Shown here piece by piece: positions 9,680 through 18,803 of a DNA stretch of 45,142 nucleotides. The stretch lies in the NCBI GenBank assembly GCA_022562295.1, contig JADFPO010000017.1, positions 1-45,142 of the forward strand. Reading direction: 5' to 3'. A program made the position numbers and the translations under genes. How positions within the stretch are numbered: position 1 is the stretch's first letter; every line of letters begins with the position of its first letter. The notes below the pieces were generated by a model. The model was not told where the DNA came from and ran no database searches. It saw only the letters and a list, made by a program, of their open reading frames with translations. The stretch is from Gemmatimonadota bacterium. Lineage in GTDB: Bacteria > Gemmatimonadota > Gemmatimonadetes > Gemmatimonadales > GWC2-71-9.

Positions 9680-10845
9680 TGGCGGATTCCCACGACGCGT
9701 GCGTCAACATCTCCGTCCGTCACCGTGACGCGCAAGTCCATGTCGGGTTGGAAACTCCCGACGGATTTGAGGACACGCCCGCTCTCATCCCGCACGACCG
9801 CGTAGCCCCGCTGCAATACCTTGAGGGGACTGAGGGCATCCAATTTCGCCGTGAGGGTCGTGAGACGTCCGGCACATCGTTCGATCTGCCCTTGCATCGC
9901 CCCGTGCAACCGGTCGGCGGTTCGCTCGAGGCGCTCGGCGCCGATCTGGGTTCGGTTGGTCAGCGACTGACCCAGCCGCCGGGCCAACGCGTCGACAGCA
10001 CGCGACACCTCCCGCCGATCCGGTACCACGGCCTCGGCTGCCGCCGACGGCGTCGGCGCTCTCAGGTCGGCGACCAGATCGGTAAGCGTCACGTCTTGCT
10101 CATGCCCGACGGCCGACACGATGGGGACACGCACCGCCGCCACCGCGCGCGCCACGCGCTCGCTGTTGAACGCCCACAGATCCTCCCGCGACCCACCACC
10201 ACGGCCGATGATCGCCACGTCCGCACCGACGGCGTCGACGCGCCGCAACGCGCGGCACAACTCCCGTTCCGCTGCGTCTCCCTGGACTCGCGTTGAAAGT
10301 AATAGCACTTCCACGACAGGCCATCGCCGTTCGAGTACGGTGAGAATGTCGCGCAGGGCCGCGCCGTCGGGACTCGTGATCACGGCGATTCGCGAGGGAA
10401 ACTCCGGTAGGGGTTGCCGGCGCGCCGGATCGAGTAAGCCGTCGCGCTCCAGCGCCGCTTTCGCTGCCCGCAACCGTTGCTCCCACATCCCATCGGCATC
10501 GGTCGGGATGATACGTTTGACGGTGATGCGGAACTCCCCCCGCTCCTCCCACACCGTCGGCCGGCCTTCGAGAAACACCTGCTGCCCATCCTCCAGCTTC
10601 GCCGACGTGCGGAGGTTGTCGGTGCGCCACATCACGCAGCGCACCTGAGCCTCGGCGTCACGCAGCGAGAAATACCAATGACCACTGCGGTAGATCTTGA
10701 GACCCGACACCTCTCCCTTGATCCATACAGCGCGCAGCCCGGCTTCGACCAGCTGCCTCGCGTGCCGATTGAGCTGGGCAACGGTCCACGCGCCGTCCGA
10801 CGACGCGGGGGCGGTCGAAGCGAAGAGGTCTAGTTCTCCGCCCAA
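9676..10845 (-). CDS. xseA: Exodeoxyribonuclease VII large subunit
   Basis: WIKGEVSGLKIYRSGHWYFSLRDAEAQVRCVMWR; FPSRIAVITSPDGAALRDIL; IIGRGGGSREDLWAFNSE. Confidence 0.95.
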   Translation of the reverse strand: MGGELDLFASTAPASSDGAWTVAQLNRHARQLVEAGLRAVWIKGEVSGLKIYRSGHWYFSLRDAEAQVRCVMWRTDNLRTSAKLEDGQQVFLEGRPTVWEERGEFRITVKRIIPTDADGMWEQRLRAAKAALERDGLLDPARRQPLPEFPSRIAVITSPDGAALRDILTVLERRWPVVEVLLLSTRVQGDAAERELCRALRRVDAVGADVAIIGRGGGSREDLWAFNSERVARAVAAVRVPIVSAVGHEQDVTLTDLVADLRAPTPSAAAEAVVPDRREVSRAVDALARRLGQSLTNRTQIGAERLERTADRLHGAMQGQIERCAGRLTTLTAKLDALSPLKVLQRGYAVVRDESGRVLKSVGSFQPDMDLRVTVTDGDVDARVVGIRQ

Positions 10846-11717
10846 CGGCGTGCGGCTTGAAGAGTGTTGTACAACAACATCGTGATCGTCATGGGACCCA
10901 CTCCACCCGGAACCGGTGTGATGGCCGACGCCACCTGCTGCGCGGCCTCGAAGTCCACATCACCGACGAGGCGGTACCCCTTTTCGCTTGCGGGGTCGTC
11001 CACCCTGTTGGTCCCGACATCGATCACCACGGCGCCGGGCCGAATCATATCGCCGGTGACAAAGTTCGCTTTCCCTATCGCCACGATCAGGATATCCCCG
11101 AGACGGGTCACGTCGGGAAGGTTCTTGGTATGGGAGTGACACACGGTGACCGTCGCGTTGCCCCCCTTTCTCCGTTGGAGCAATAGCGACGCCATCGGCC
11201 GTCCTACGATATTCGACCGGCCCACGATCACCACATGTGACCCATCGATCTGGACACCGCTGCGCATCAGCAGGTGCTGCACGCCGAATGGCGTTGCGGG
11301 CGGAAAAGCCGTCGGATCTCCTACGGCCACTCTCCCGACGTTCTCCGGATGAAAGCCATCGACATCCTTTGTCGGCAGGATCCGCAAGAGTACCCGTTCT
11401 GAATCGATATGGTCGGGCAGCGGCAGCTGCACGAGAAACCCGTGGATGGCCGGGTTGGCATTGAGCCGATCGACGGTTGCCAACAACTCATCTTCCGTCG
11501 TCGCCTCGGGTAACGTGATCGTTTCGCTGTGCATACCAAGCTTTTCACACGCCTTCGCTTTCATGCGTACATATACCTGGCTCGCAGGGTCCTCACCAAC
11601 CAGGACAACCGCCAACCCCGGGGTGATACCCCGTTGCTTCAGCTCCACCACCTGTGGCTCCAATTCAGCACGCATCTCCGCCGCGATGTCTTTGCCGCTG
11701 ATGATCCTAGCGGGCAT
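10830..11717 (-). CDS. folD: Bifunctional methylenetetrahydrofolate dehydrogenase/cyclohydrolase
   Basis: VGEDPASQVYVRMKAKACEKLG, GFLVQLPLPDHID, VVIVGRSNIVGRPMASLLL, TPVPGGVGPMTITMLLYNT. Confidence 0.96.
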   Translation of the reverse strand: MPARIISGKDIAAEMRAELEPQVVELKQRGITPGLAVVLVGEDPASQVYVRMKAKACEKLGMHSETITLPEATTEDELLATVDRLNANPAIHGFLVQLPLPDHIDSERVLLRILPTKDVDGFHPENVGRVAVGDPTAFPPATPFGVQHLLMRSGVQIDGSHVVIVGRSNIVGRPMASLLLQRRKGGNATVTVCHSHTKNLPDVTRLGDILIVAIGKANFVTGDMIRPGAVVIDVGTNRVDDPASEKGYRLVGDVDFEAAQQVASAITPVPGGVGPMTITMLLYNTLQAARRWAEN

Positions 11718-13287
11718 AATCCACCGCCCGAGTCTCGCGAATCACAACCACCTTGATCTGGCCGGGGTACTGTAGCTCTTCTTCAACCTTGCGGGCGATT
11801 TTCTCCGACATCTCTAGCGCTTGTTCGTCGCCCACTTCCTCCGGCGAAACCACGATGCGGATCTCCCTTCCGGCTTGAATGGCAAACGTCTTCTCCACGC
11901 CTGGGAAACCATTGGCAATCTCTTCCAGACGCGTCAGCCGTTTCACATAGGTCTCGACCGCCTCACGGCGCGCACCAGGACGCGCTCCGCTGGCCGCATC
12001 CGCCGCCTGCACGATGACCGAGATCGGCGACTCGTGCGGCACGTCGTCGTGGTGCGCCGCGATGCAGTTGATGACCACCGGGTGTTCGCCGTACTTCTCC
12101 GCCACCTCGACGCCCAGCTCGACGTGGGTACCCTCATGCTGGTGGGTGAGAACCTTCCCGATGTCGTGTAGCAATGCGCCGCGCTTGGCCAAGTGCACGT
12201 CCAGCTTCAGTTCGCTCGCCATGATACCGGCGAGCCAGGCGACTTCTTTGGAGTGGTGGTACATGTTCTGACCATACGATGTGCGGTACTTCATCCGTCC
12301 GATGAGCTTAATCAGTTCTGCGTGCATCCCGTGAATACCAAGCTCGTACGTCGCTTGCTCGCCCGCCTCCACCAACTGCTGGTCGACCTGCTCGCGGACC
12401 TTGTTGACCACTTCCTCGATGCGGCCGGGATGAATGCGGCCATCCGAAATGAGCTGCTCCAACGCGAGTCGTGCCACTTCGCGCCGAATCGGCTCGAAAC
12501 ACGACACCACAACGGTATCCGGCGTGTCGTCGATGATCACATCGACTCCCGTTGCCGTCTCGAACGCTCGGATGTTGCGCCCCTCGCGACCGATGATGCG
12601 ACCCTTCATTTCGTCGTTGGGCAGGGCCACCGCAGACACCGAGATCTCAGACGTGTACTCGGAAGCAATGCGTTGCACGGCCATCGCGATGATCTTCTTG
12701 GCCTCCTTGTCCCCATTCCGCACCGCCTCTTCCTTCATATCACGGATGATCGCCGCCGCCTCACTGCGCGCCTTTTCCTCGGCCTGGCGCAGCACCTCCT
12801 CCTTCGCTTCTTCGGCCGACATATCCGCCAGTTGCTCCAACCGTCGCTGGTGCTGCTCCAACGCCCGCGTCACCTCGTCTTCTTTTCCTTGAAGGGATTT
12901 TTCCTTGTCCTTGATCGACTGCGCTTGCCGCTTCGACTCCACTTCGCGCTCTTCCAACTGGGAAGTCTTGCGCTCGAGGTGAGTCTCCCGCTCCTCGAGA
13001 CGCCGGTCGGCGCGGGCGATTTCTTTGCGTCGCTGCTTCTCATCGCGCTCCCAATCCTCCCGCGACCGCATCACCTCTTCTTTGCCAGCCAAAATCGCCG
13101 CTGCCTTGGCCGCTTCGGCCTCTCGCAGGGCGTCGGCCTTGGACCGCTCGGCCAGTTGGCTCGCCGATCGTCCCGCCGCCTCCGCCAATCGTCTTTCACC
13201 ACGGCGTCCCAACAAGTAAAAAGCCGCCCCCGTGAGACCGATGGCCCCGAGTGCGGCTATCACGTACACAGCCACGATTGTGGACAT
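11707..13287 (-). CDS. rny: Ribonuclease Y
   Basis: N-terminal TM segment, coiled coil, KH region (GREGRNIRAFETATGVDVIIDDTPDTVVVSCFEPIRREVARLALE) and HD motif (LLHDIGKVLTHQHEGTHVELG). Confidence 0.95.
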   Translation of the reverse strand: MSTIVAVYVIAALGAIGLTGAAFYLLGRRGERRLAEAAGRSASQLAERSKADALREAEAAKAAAILAGKEEVMRSREDWERDEKQRRKEIARADRRLEERETHLERKTSQLEEREVESKRQAQSIKDKEKSLQGKEDEVTRALEQHQRRLEQLADMSAEEAKEEVLRQAEEKARSEAAAIIRDMKEEAVRNGDKEAKKIIAMAVQRIASEYTSEISVSAVALPNDEMKGRIIGREGRNIRAFETATGVDVIIDDTPDTVVVSCFEPIRREVARLALEQLISDGRIHPGRIEEVVNKVREQVDQQLVEAGEQATYELGIHGMHAELIKLIGRMKYRTSYGQNMYHHSKEVAWLAGIMASELKLDVHLAKRGALLHDIGKVLTHQHEGTHVELGVEVAEKYGEHPVVINCIAAHHDDVPHESPISVIVQAADAASGARPGARREAVETYVKRLTRLEEIANGFPGVEKTFAIQAGREIRIVVSPEEVGDEQALEMSEKIARKVEEELQYPGQIKVVVIRETRAVDYAR

Positions 13288-13386
13288 AATCTATCTCCAG
13301 CAACGGCTCTGCCTAGGCCACCGGCGTGCCGCGTCTAGCTGTGGGTTCCCGCCTGGCGCAACCTACGACGCCGAAGCTGAGTGAAA

Positions 13387-13722
13387 CTAGCTGTCGTCTG
13401 CGGTCGAGGCAAACGTAGCCGACGCCCGCGAGGGACGCTTCTTGGGAGGTAACAGACGCACGATTTCATCCGTGAGCGCCGTCAGCCTCTGCTCCATCTC
13501 GTGCTCCGCGAGGCGCGACTGGAACAAATCATCCGTGATCGCCAGCGCGGCCAGGATCGCCGCCTTATGGATCTCAACGATCTTGCCCGAGGCCCGTACT
13601 TCCTTCAGTGCACGGTCCACATGGTCCGCAACCGTTCGGGTGTAGTCATCCGGCCGGTCGGAGCGAAGACTGTATTCATCACCGCCGATGGTAACCTTTA
13701 CGAGCGTCTTCTTCACGGTCAC
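13387..13722 (-). CDS. zapA: Cell division protein ZapA
   Basis: VKVTIGGDEYSLRSDRPDDYTRTVADHVDRALKEV; located upstream of rny. Confidence 0.85.
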   Translation of the reverse strand: MTVKKTLVKVTIGGDEYSLRSDRPDDYTRTVADHVDRALKEVRASGKIVEIHKAAILAALAITDDLFQSRLAEHEMEQRLTALTDEIVRLLPPKKRPSRASATFASTADDS

Positions 13723-14015
13723 CGCCGGCCACCCTGGATAGCGGTGGCTGTCTGTTCCTCGAGGAACCGCAGCCGGGTAAGCAAACCCGTCACGCGTGTC
13801 CGGGCTTGCTGGATGAGGTGGCGCAGATTCTCATTCTCACTTTCCAATTCGACGACTCGCTCGTGCGCACTCACGATATCGCCGTCTCCGCCAGCGCTCC
13901 CCTCGGCCCTGTGAGCGCGCTTGCGCCATCCCGCCAACTCTTCAGAGACTTGACGGACTGCTTCTTCGAGTTCCTCCAACGCCCTGAATTCAGGTCTCTC
14001 GCCGTTCGACTCCAA
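13719..14015 (-). CDS. Small coiled-coil protein of unknown function between pheT and zapA
   Basis: 98 aa, heptad-rich (VVELESENENLRHLIQQARTRVTGLLTRLRFLEEQ); overlaps zapA start by 4 nt and the pheT 3' end. Confidence 0.65.
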   Translation of the reverse strand: MESNGERPEFRALEELEEAVRQVSEELAGWRKRAHRAEGSAGGDGDIVSAHERVVELESENENLRHLIQQARTRVTGLLTRLRFLEEQTATAIQGGRR

Positions 14016-16347
14016 GTTGCTTTCTCAATGCTCCCAGTATGTTGGTTACCGCCGCGTCCACCTCTTTGTCGCGCAGGGTCCGTGTCGCGGCACGAAAAAC
14101 AAGCCGCCACGCAACGCTCCGTCCGCCAATCTCCGCCCCGCGGTACTCGTCGAAGATGTCCGCCGACTCCAGCAACTTGCCACCGCACCGAACCACCACT
14201 TCGCCGACCTGCGCGGCGGTCACACCATCCGGCAACAGAAGGGCAAGATCCCGAGTCACCGGCGGCGTGCTCGGGAGCGTCGCGAACCGAGTCGTCACCG
14301 CGTCGCGGTTCGTGAGCCGGACCTCGAAGCCGAACACCCCAGCCGCCCAACTGGGACCGTCAACCTCCAGTGGGCCAGCCCAGCCAAGCTCCTCGCCGGA
14401 TGGGCCGCCAAGCACCCACCGGCCGCCCGAATCCGTCATGACGGCTTTCGAGCCAGCGGCCCGCGCGACCTCCTCCAACAAAGATTTCACATCCCAGCCG
14501 TCAAAATCAACGGAAACACCCGATTCCGACCAATGTGCCGGCATCCGGCTTCCGGTGATCACGCCCGCCACCATACGGTCTTCCTGAGGCCTTTCTCCCT
14601 CTGCGGCCGCATGAAACACCGTTCCGATCTCGAACAGCCGGATGTCGCGCTCCCTGACCGACCAGTTGTGCTCGACGGCCCGAACCAGGCCAGCGGTCAA
14701 GTCGGTGCGTAAATATGCCTCTTCTGCCGAGAGTGGATTGAGCACGGCCTGTGCGCTGTCGCCCGACTTGGGGCCCAACGAAATCCCTCGCGCCTCGTGC
14801 AGCCCACGCCCGGTCAGGATACGACGCATCCGCGCTTCCAGCCTGTAGCCTGGGTCGTCCGGAACACTACTCGGCCTCAGCGGACCCATCTCGCTGGGGA
14901 ACGTGTCGTACCCACGCAGACGCGCGAGTTCTTCGATCAAATCCTCCTCGCCCGTGACGTCGGGCCGCCAGCCCGGCACGTGCACGGCGATCCGCCCATC
15001 CTTTGGCGCGACCGTGAAGCCCAGGCTCGTGAGGTAGCCTTCGATCTCGGCACGCGGCAGCTCGACCCCAAGCACCTGAGTCACCCGCTCGGGGCGGAGA
15101 AATATCGTCACCGCCTTCGTGGGTGACGGGTACACGTCGACCGGTGGACCCGCCTCGGACCCACCCGCCACTGCGATGACCATCCCCACCGCACGCCGCA
15201 ACGCGTCTGGCATTCCCTGGAGGTCGGTGCCCCGCTCGAACCGATACGACGCTTCGGTGCTTATTCTCAAGGTCCTGCGTGTCGCTCTGATGCGTTTGGG
15301 ATCGAAATAGGCGCACTCGAGCACCACGTCCGTGGTTTGTTCCGAAACCTCGCTGGATTGGCCACCCATCACCCCACCAACCGCCACTGGGCCTCGTGCG
15401 TCGCAGATGGCAGTCATGGCCGAATTCAGGCGGCGCCGTTCGCCGTCCAGCGTAGTGATCGGTTCGTTGTCGAGCGCGCGCCGAACGACAATCTTAGGTC
15501 CGGCCAGCTTTGCAAGGTCGAACGCGTGGAGCGGCTGGTTGAGCTCGAAGAGGATGTGGTTGGTGGCATCCACCACGTTGTTGATCGGACGTTGCCCGAT
15601 GCTGGCGAGCCGCCGTTGTAGCCAATCCGGGGACGGTCGCACCTCGATTCCCCGAATCACCGCAGCCATGTATCGCGGACATCCCGACACATCCTCCACC
15701 GACACCTCGACTCCCCCCACAGACCCCATCGTCGCACTCCGTACGGGCGTTTCGGTGTGCGGTGGCGCTCCCGGAATCGTGGTCAGCTTGACGGGTTTGC
15801 CGAGCACGGCCCCGAGGTCGCGGGCGACCCCCCGGTGACACAGCAAGTCGGGACGGTTGGGCGTCACCTCGACATCCAGGCGATAGTCGCCCACCGCCAA
15901 CACATCGAGGAGCGGCGTCCCCGCCGGCGCGTCGGTATCCAACAAGAGGATCCCCGATTCATCCGTGCCCAACGCCAGCTCGTGCTCCGAGCACAGCATG
16001 CCGTTCGACTTGACCCCCCGGATCTTCCGCCCCTTGAGCTTGGCCCCACCGGGCAGTGTGGATCCGACGGCCGCATATGGGTACTTGCCTCCGGTTTCCA
16101 CCGTGGGGGCACCGCACACCACGTCCAGCACCTCCACCCCGTTGTTGACGGCACAGAGCCATAGCCGATCCGCGTTGGGGTGCCGCGCCACCCGCTCGAC
16201 CACGCCAACGACGATGCCGGTGAGATCTTGGTGCACCGGCTCGACTCGCTCCACGGGCTCCCCGAGCATGGCAAGTCGTTCCGCCACCTCGGCGGGCGTG
16301 AGGTCGACACCAAGCAGTGCCGACAACCAGTTCAGAGAAACGATCAT
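13990..16347 (-). CDS. pheT: Phenylalanine--tRNA ligase beta subunit
   Basis: MIVSLNWLSALLGVDLTPAEVAERL start at 16347, 2 nt after pheS; EMAP/B3-B4/B5/FDX-like regions, e.g. RPDVTGEEDLIEELARLRGYD. Confidence 0.95.
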   Translation of the reverse strand: MIVSLNWLSALLGVDLTPAEVAERLAMLGEPVERVEPVHQDLTGIVVGVVERVARHPNADRLWLCAVNNGVEVLDVVCGAPTVETGGKYPYAAVGSTLPGGAKLKGRKIRGVKSNGMLCSEHELALGTDESGILLLDTDAPAGTPLLDVLAVGDYRLDVEVTPNRPDLLCHRGVARDLGAVLGKPVKLTTIPGAPPHTETPVRSATMGSVGGVEVSVEDVSGCPRYMAAVIRGIEVRPSPDWLQRRLASIGQRPINNVVDATNHILFELNQPLHAFDLAKLAGPKIVVRRALDNEPITTLDGERRRLNSAMTAICDARGPVAVGGVMGGQSSEVSEQTTDVVLECAYFDPKRIRATRRTLRISTEASYRFERGTDLQGMPDALRRAVGMVIAVAGGSEAGPPVDVYPSPTKAVTIFLRPERVTQVLGVELPRAEIEGYLTSLGFTVAPKDGRIAVHVPGWRPDVTGEEDLIEELARLRGYDTFPSEMGPLRPSSVPDDPGYRLEARMRRILTGRGLHEARGISLGPKSGDSAQAVLNPLSAEEAYLRTDLTAGLVRAVEHNWSVRERDIRLFEIGTVFHAAAEGERPQEDRMVAGVITGSRMPAHWSESGVSVDFDGWDVKSLLEEVARAAGSKAVMTDSGGRWVLGGPSGEELGWAGPLEVDGPSWAAGVFGFEVRLTNRDAVTTRFATLPSTPPVTRDLALLLPDGVTAAQVGEVVVRCGGKLLESADIFDEYRGAEIGGRSVAWRLVFRAATRTLRDKEVDAAVTNILGALRKQLGVERRET

Positions 16348-16349
16348 CG

Positions 16350-17339
16350 CTATTCCACGAATTGCCCGAGAAACCGCATGTCGTTCTGAAACAGCAACCG
16401 GATATCGGGAATGCCGTGTCGCAGCATCGTGATACGGTGCGGGCCCATGCCGAACGCGTATCCCGTATACCGCTCCGAATCGATACCGCAGTTCTCCAAC
16501 ACCGCCGGATGCACCATGCCCGCCCCCATGATTTCCAGCCATCCATCTCCCCACTTCACATCTACCTCGGCCGAAGGCTCCGTGAACGGGAAGAACGAAG
16601 GCCGAAAGCGGACGGCGGTCGTCTTGGAGAAGAACCGCTTCACGAAAAAGTCGATGGCGGCCTTGAAGTCGACGAAGCTGACCCCCTCGTCAACCACGAG
16701 TCCCTCGATCTGCTCGAAAACCGGAGCGTGGGATGCGTCGAAGGCGTCGCGCCTGTAAACCAGCCCCGGCACGACGATGCGGATGGGAGGCTCGTATTGC
16801 TCCATCGTGCGCGCCTGCACCGGCGACGTGTGGGTGCGCATGACGATCCCGGGCGACAGGAACATGGTGTCCTGCATGTCGGCCGCCGGGTGGTCCAGCG
16901 AGATGTTCAACTTGGTGAAGTTGTATTCTTGGGTCTCGGCCTCAGGCCCCGACACTCGGGTGAAGCCGAGGTCACGGAAGATCTCGCAGATCTCGTCGAC
17001 AACGGCCGTCACCGGATGGATGGCGCCGCGCCATGCGGAGCGTCCCGGCATGGTCAGATCGGCCACCTGCTTCGAGGCTTTGCGGGAGGCTACCTCGGAC
17101 TCCCGGGACGCCAGGGCCGATTCGATTTCGCGCTTCAAGTCGTTGGCTCGGAGCCCCACCACCCGTCGCTCTTCGGACGGAAGCGACGATAGACTACGTA
17201 GGATCTGGGTCAGACGGCCGGCCTTGCGGCCCAACAGATCGACTCGTAACTCCGCCAGCCGAGCACCGTCGGCATGCTGGATTTCGCCTATCGTGCGTTC
17301 AACGGCCAGGAATTGGTCGTTGGGGGATTGCTCTGACAT
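16350..17339 (-). CDS. pheS: Phenylalanine--tRNA ligase alpha subunit
   Basis: HPVTAVVDEICEIFRDLGFTRVSGPEAETQEYNFTKLNISLDHPAADMQDTMFL; GAGMVHPAVLENCGID; AFGMGPHRITMLRHGIPDIRLLFQNDMRFLGQF. Confidence 0.96.
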   Translation of the reverse strand: MSEQSPNDQFLAVERTIGEIQHADGARLAELRVDLLGRKAGRLTQILRSLSSLPSEERRVVGLRANDLKREIESALASRESEVASRKASKQVADLTMPGRSAWRGAIHPVTAVVDEICEIFRDLGFTRVSGPEAETQEYNFTKLNISLDHPAADMQDTMFLSPGIVMRTHTSPVQARTMEQYEPPIRIVVPGLVYRRDAFDASHAPVFEQIEGLVVDEGVSFVDFKAAIDFFVKRFFSKTTAVRFRPSFFPFTEPSAEVDVKWGDGWLEIMGAGMVHPAVLENCGIDSERYTGYAFGMGPHRITMLRHGIPDIRLLFQNDMRFLGQFVE

Positions 17340-17375
17340 GAGTTGTCCGTGGACAAGTACCGCAACTGGCGCCGA

Positions 17376-17729
17376 TTACAGACTCTTTTTCGCAACCTCA
17401 ACCAGTGCACCGAAAGCAATGGGGTCTCGCACGGCCAGATCGGCGAGGAGCTTTCGATTGATCGCCACGCCGGCCCCCTTGAGACCCGCCATAAATCGGC
17501 TATAGGACAAGTCGTGCTGCCTGGCCCCGGCGTTGATGCGGACAATCCACAGACGGCGGAAATCGCGTTTCTTGCGTCGGCGATCGCGATACGCGTAACG
17601 GAGTCCGCGCTCGACGTTTTCCTTTGCCGACTTGTACAGCTTGCTGCGACCGCCACGCGCTCCCTTGGCAGCGCGCATGATTTTTTTCTTACGCTTCAGG
17701 TGGGCAACATGGCCTTTGACGCGTGGCAT
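17376..17729 (-). CDS. rplT: 50S ribosomal protein L20
   Basis: [84 protein letters not shown]. Confidence 0.97.
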   Translation of the reverse strand: MPRVKGHVAHLKRKKKIMRAAKGARGGRSKLYKSAKENVERGLRYAYRDRRRKKRDFRRLWIVRINAGARQHDLSYSRFMAGLKGAGVAINRKLLADLAVRDPIAFGALVEVAKKSL

Positions 17730-17738
17730 GTTCCCCTC

Positions 17739-17933
17739 CTACTTCCCGAGAAGCTTGCGAATGCGAGGCGCGTCTGCGGCAGACATGACGGTGCCCTTCC
17801 GCAGATGGCGTTTCCGCTTGGGATGCTTCTTGGTGAGAATGTGGCTCTTGAACGCCTTGCGACGGGTAACCTTGCCGGTTCCTGTCAACTTGAAGCGCTT
17901 CCGAGCCGCTCGTTTGGTTTTTTGCTTGGGCAT
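17739..17933 (-). CDS. rpmI: 50S ribosomal protein L35
   Basis: [64 protein letters not shown]. Confidence 0.97.
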   Translation of the reverse strand: MPKQKTKRAARKRFKLTGTGKVTRRKAFKSHILTKKHPKRKRHLRKGTVMSAADAPRIRKLLGK

Positions 17934-18071
17934 CGTTATCCCCTTCTCCTCCCCCTACCTGTCGGCCCACCCATCCACACCACCTCCGCCGGCGATCCGA
18001 CTGTCCCCACGCCACCAAGAAGGATTCCTATCGTTAGGATCGTACAGCCACCCGACTGCCGATCGGCTAGT

Positions 18072-18605
18072 CTATTTTTGCGCCAGCACCATGGTCATGT
18101 TGCGGCCCTCGAGCTTGGGTTGGGCCTCCACCTTAGCGAGGTCCTGCAACCGCTCTAGTGCGCGAGCCAAAACCTCCTGCCCTAACTCGGGATGTGTAAT
18201 CTGGCGCCCCCTAAACATCATTGTGAGCTTGACCTTGTTGCCGTCCTCCAAGAAACTCCGCGCGTGCCGCACCTTGAAGTCGAAATCGTGCTGGCTGATC
18301 CCAGGCCGGAACTTCACCTCTTTCATGTGGATCACGTGCTGCTTTTTCTTCGCCGCCTTTGCCGCTTTGTCCTGCTCGTAACGGAACTTCCCGTAATCCA
18401 TGATCTTCACGACGGGAGGGCGAGCCAGCGGAGCAACCTCGACGAGGTCCAGTCCGCGATCTACCGCCGCCGCCAGCGCCTCTTCGACCGGCATCACCCC
18501 GAGCTGATCTCCATTATCCGCGATGACCCTCACGGGGCTCATGCGAATTTGACTGTTCACCCGGGTACGGTTTTCCCGCTGCGGGATCTTGTTGTTGTAG
18601 GCCAG
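18072..18605 (-). CDS. infC: Translation initiation factor IF-3 (proposed CTG start at 18605; TTG 18626 or ATG 18620 are alternatives)
   Basis: RVNSQIRMSPVRVIADNGDQLGVMPVEEALAAAVDRGLDLVEVAPLARPPVVKIMDYGKFRYEQ...; upstream of rpmI-rplT. Start discussed in findings. Confidence 0.93.
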   Translation of the reverse strand: MAYNNKIPQRENRTRVNSQIRMSPVRVIADNGDQLGVMPVEEALAAAVDRGLDLVEVAPLARPPVVKIMDYGKFRYEQDKAAKAAKKKQHVIHMKEVKFRPGISQHDFDFKVRHARSFLEDGNKVKLTMMFRGRQITHPELGQEVLARALERLQDLAKVEAQPKLEGRNMTMVLAQK

Positions 18606-18612
18606 TGAGGCC

Positions 18613-18618
18613 ACCTCC
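18613..18618 (-). promoter_or_regulatory. Shine-Dalgarno GGAGGT of infC
   Basis: GGAGGT on the minus strand, 7 nt upstream of CTG at 18605-18603. Confidence 0.5.
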
Positions 18619-18630
18619 ATCCTCAAGGTG

Positions 18631-18662
18631 AAAAAAAGCGGACCCCTATGTGCAGAGTCCGC
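18631..18662 (-). terminator. Intrinsic terminator / attenuator in the infC leader
   Basis: Minus strand GCGGAC-TCTGCACATAGGG-GTCCGC followed by T7; lies immediately upstream of infC. Confidence 0.8.
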
Positions 18663-18774
18663 CGTCCCGCCGAGCAGGTGCTCGGCAACGGTATTTAGAA
18701 CCCTGTGCGCTCGCCTCAGCGGCGGCTAGGTAGGGGAAGCGTCTCGACGCTTGCTTCGCGTGTTGTCGATTCGA

Positions 18775-18803
18775 AGGGTATCCCACGCCGCCTGAGGTGT
18801 CAA
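18775..18803 (-). promoter_or_regulatory. Predicted sigma70-type promoter of the infC-rpmI-rplT-pheST operon
   Basis: TTGACA (18803-18798), 17-nt spacer, TACCCT (18780-18775). The -35 overlaps the TGA stop of the upstream gene. Confidence 0.6.

Noticed and set aside
8598-9728. 376-aa Arg/Pro-rich + strand ORF antisense to the prenyl synthase gene
   Set aside because: Low-complexity RPPRP translation, with no plausible start region or domain.
12193-13338. 381-aa + strand ORF antisense to rny
   Set aside because: No domain motifs; composition is that of the complement of a coiled-coil coding region.
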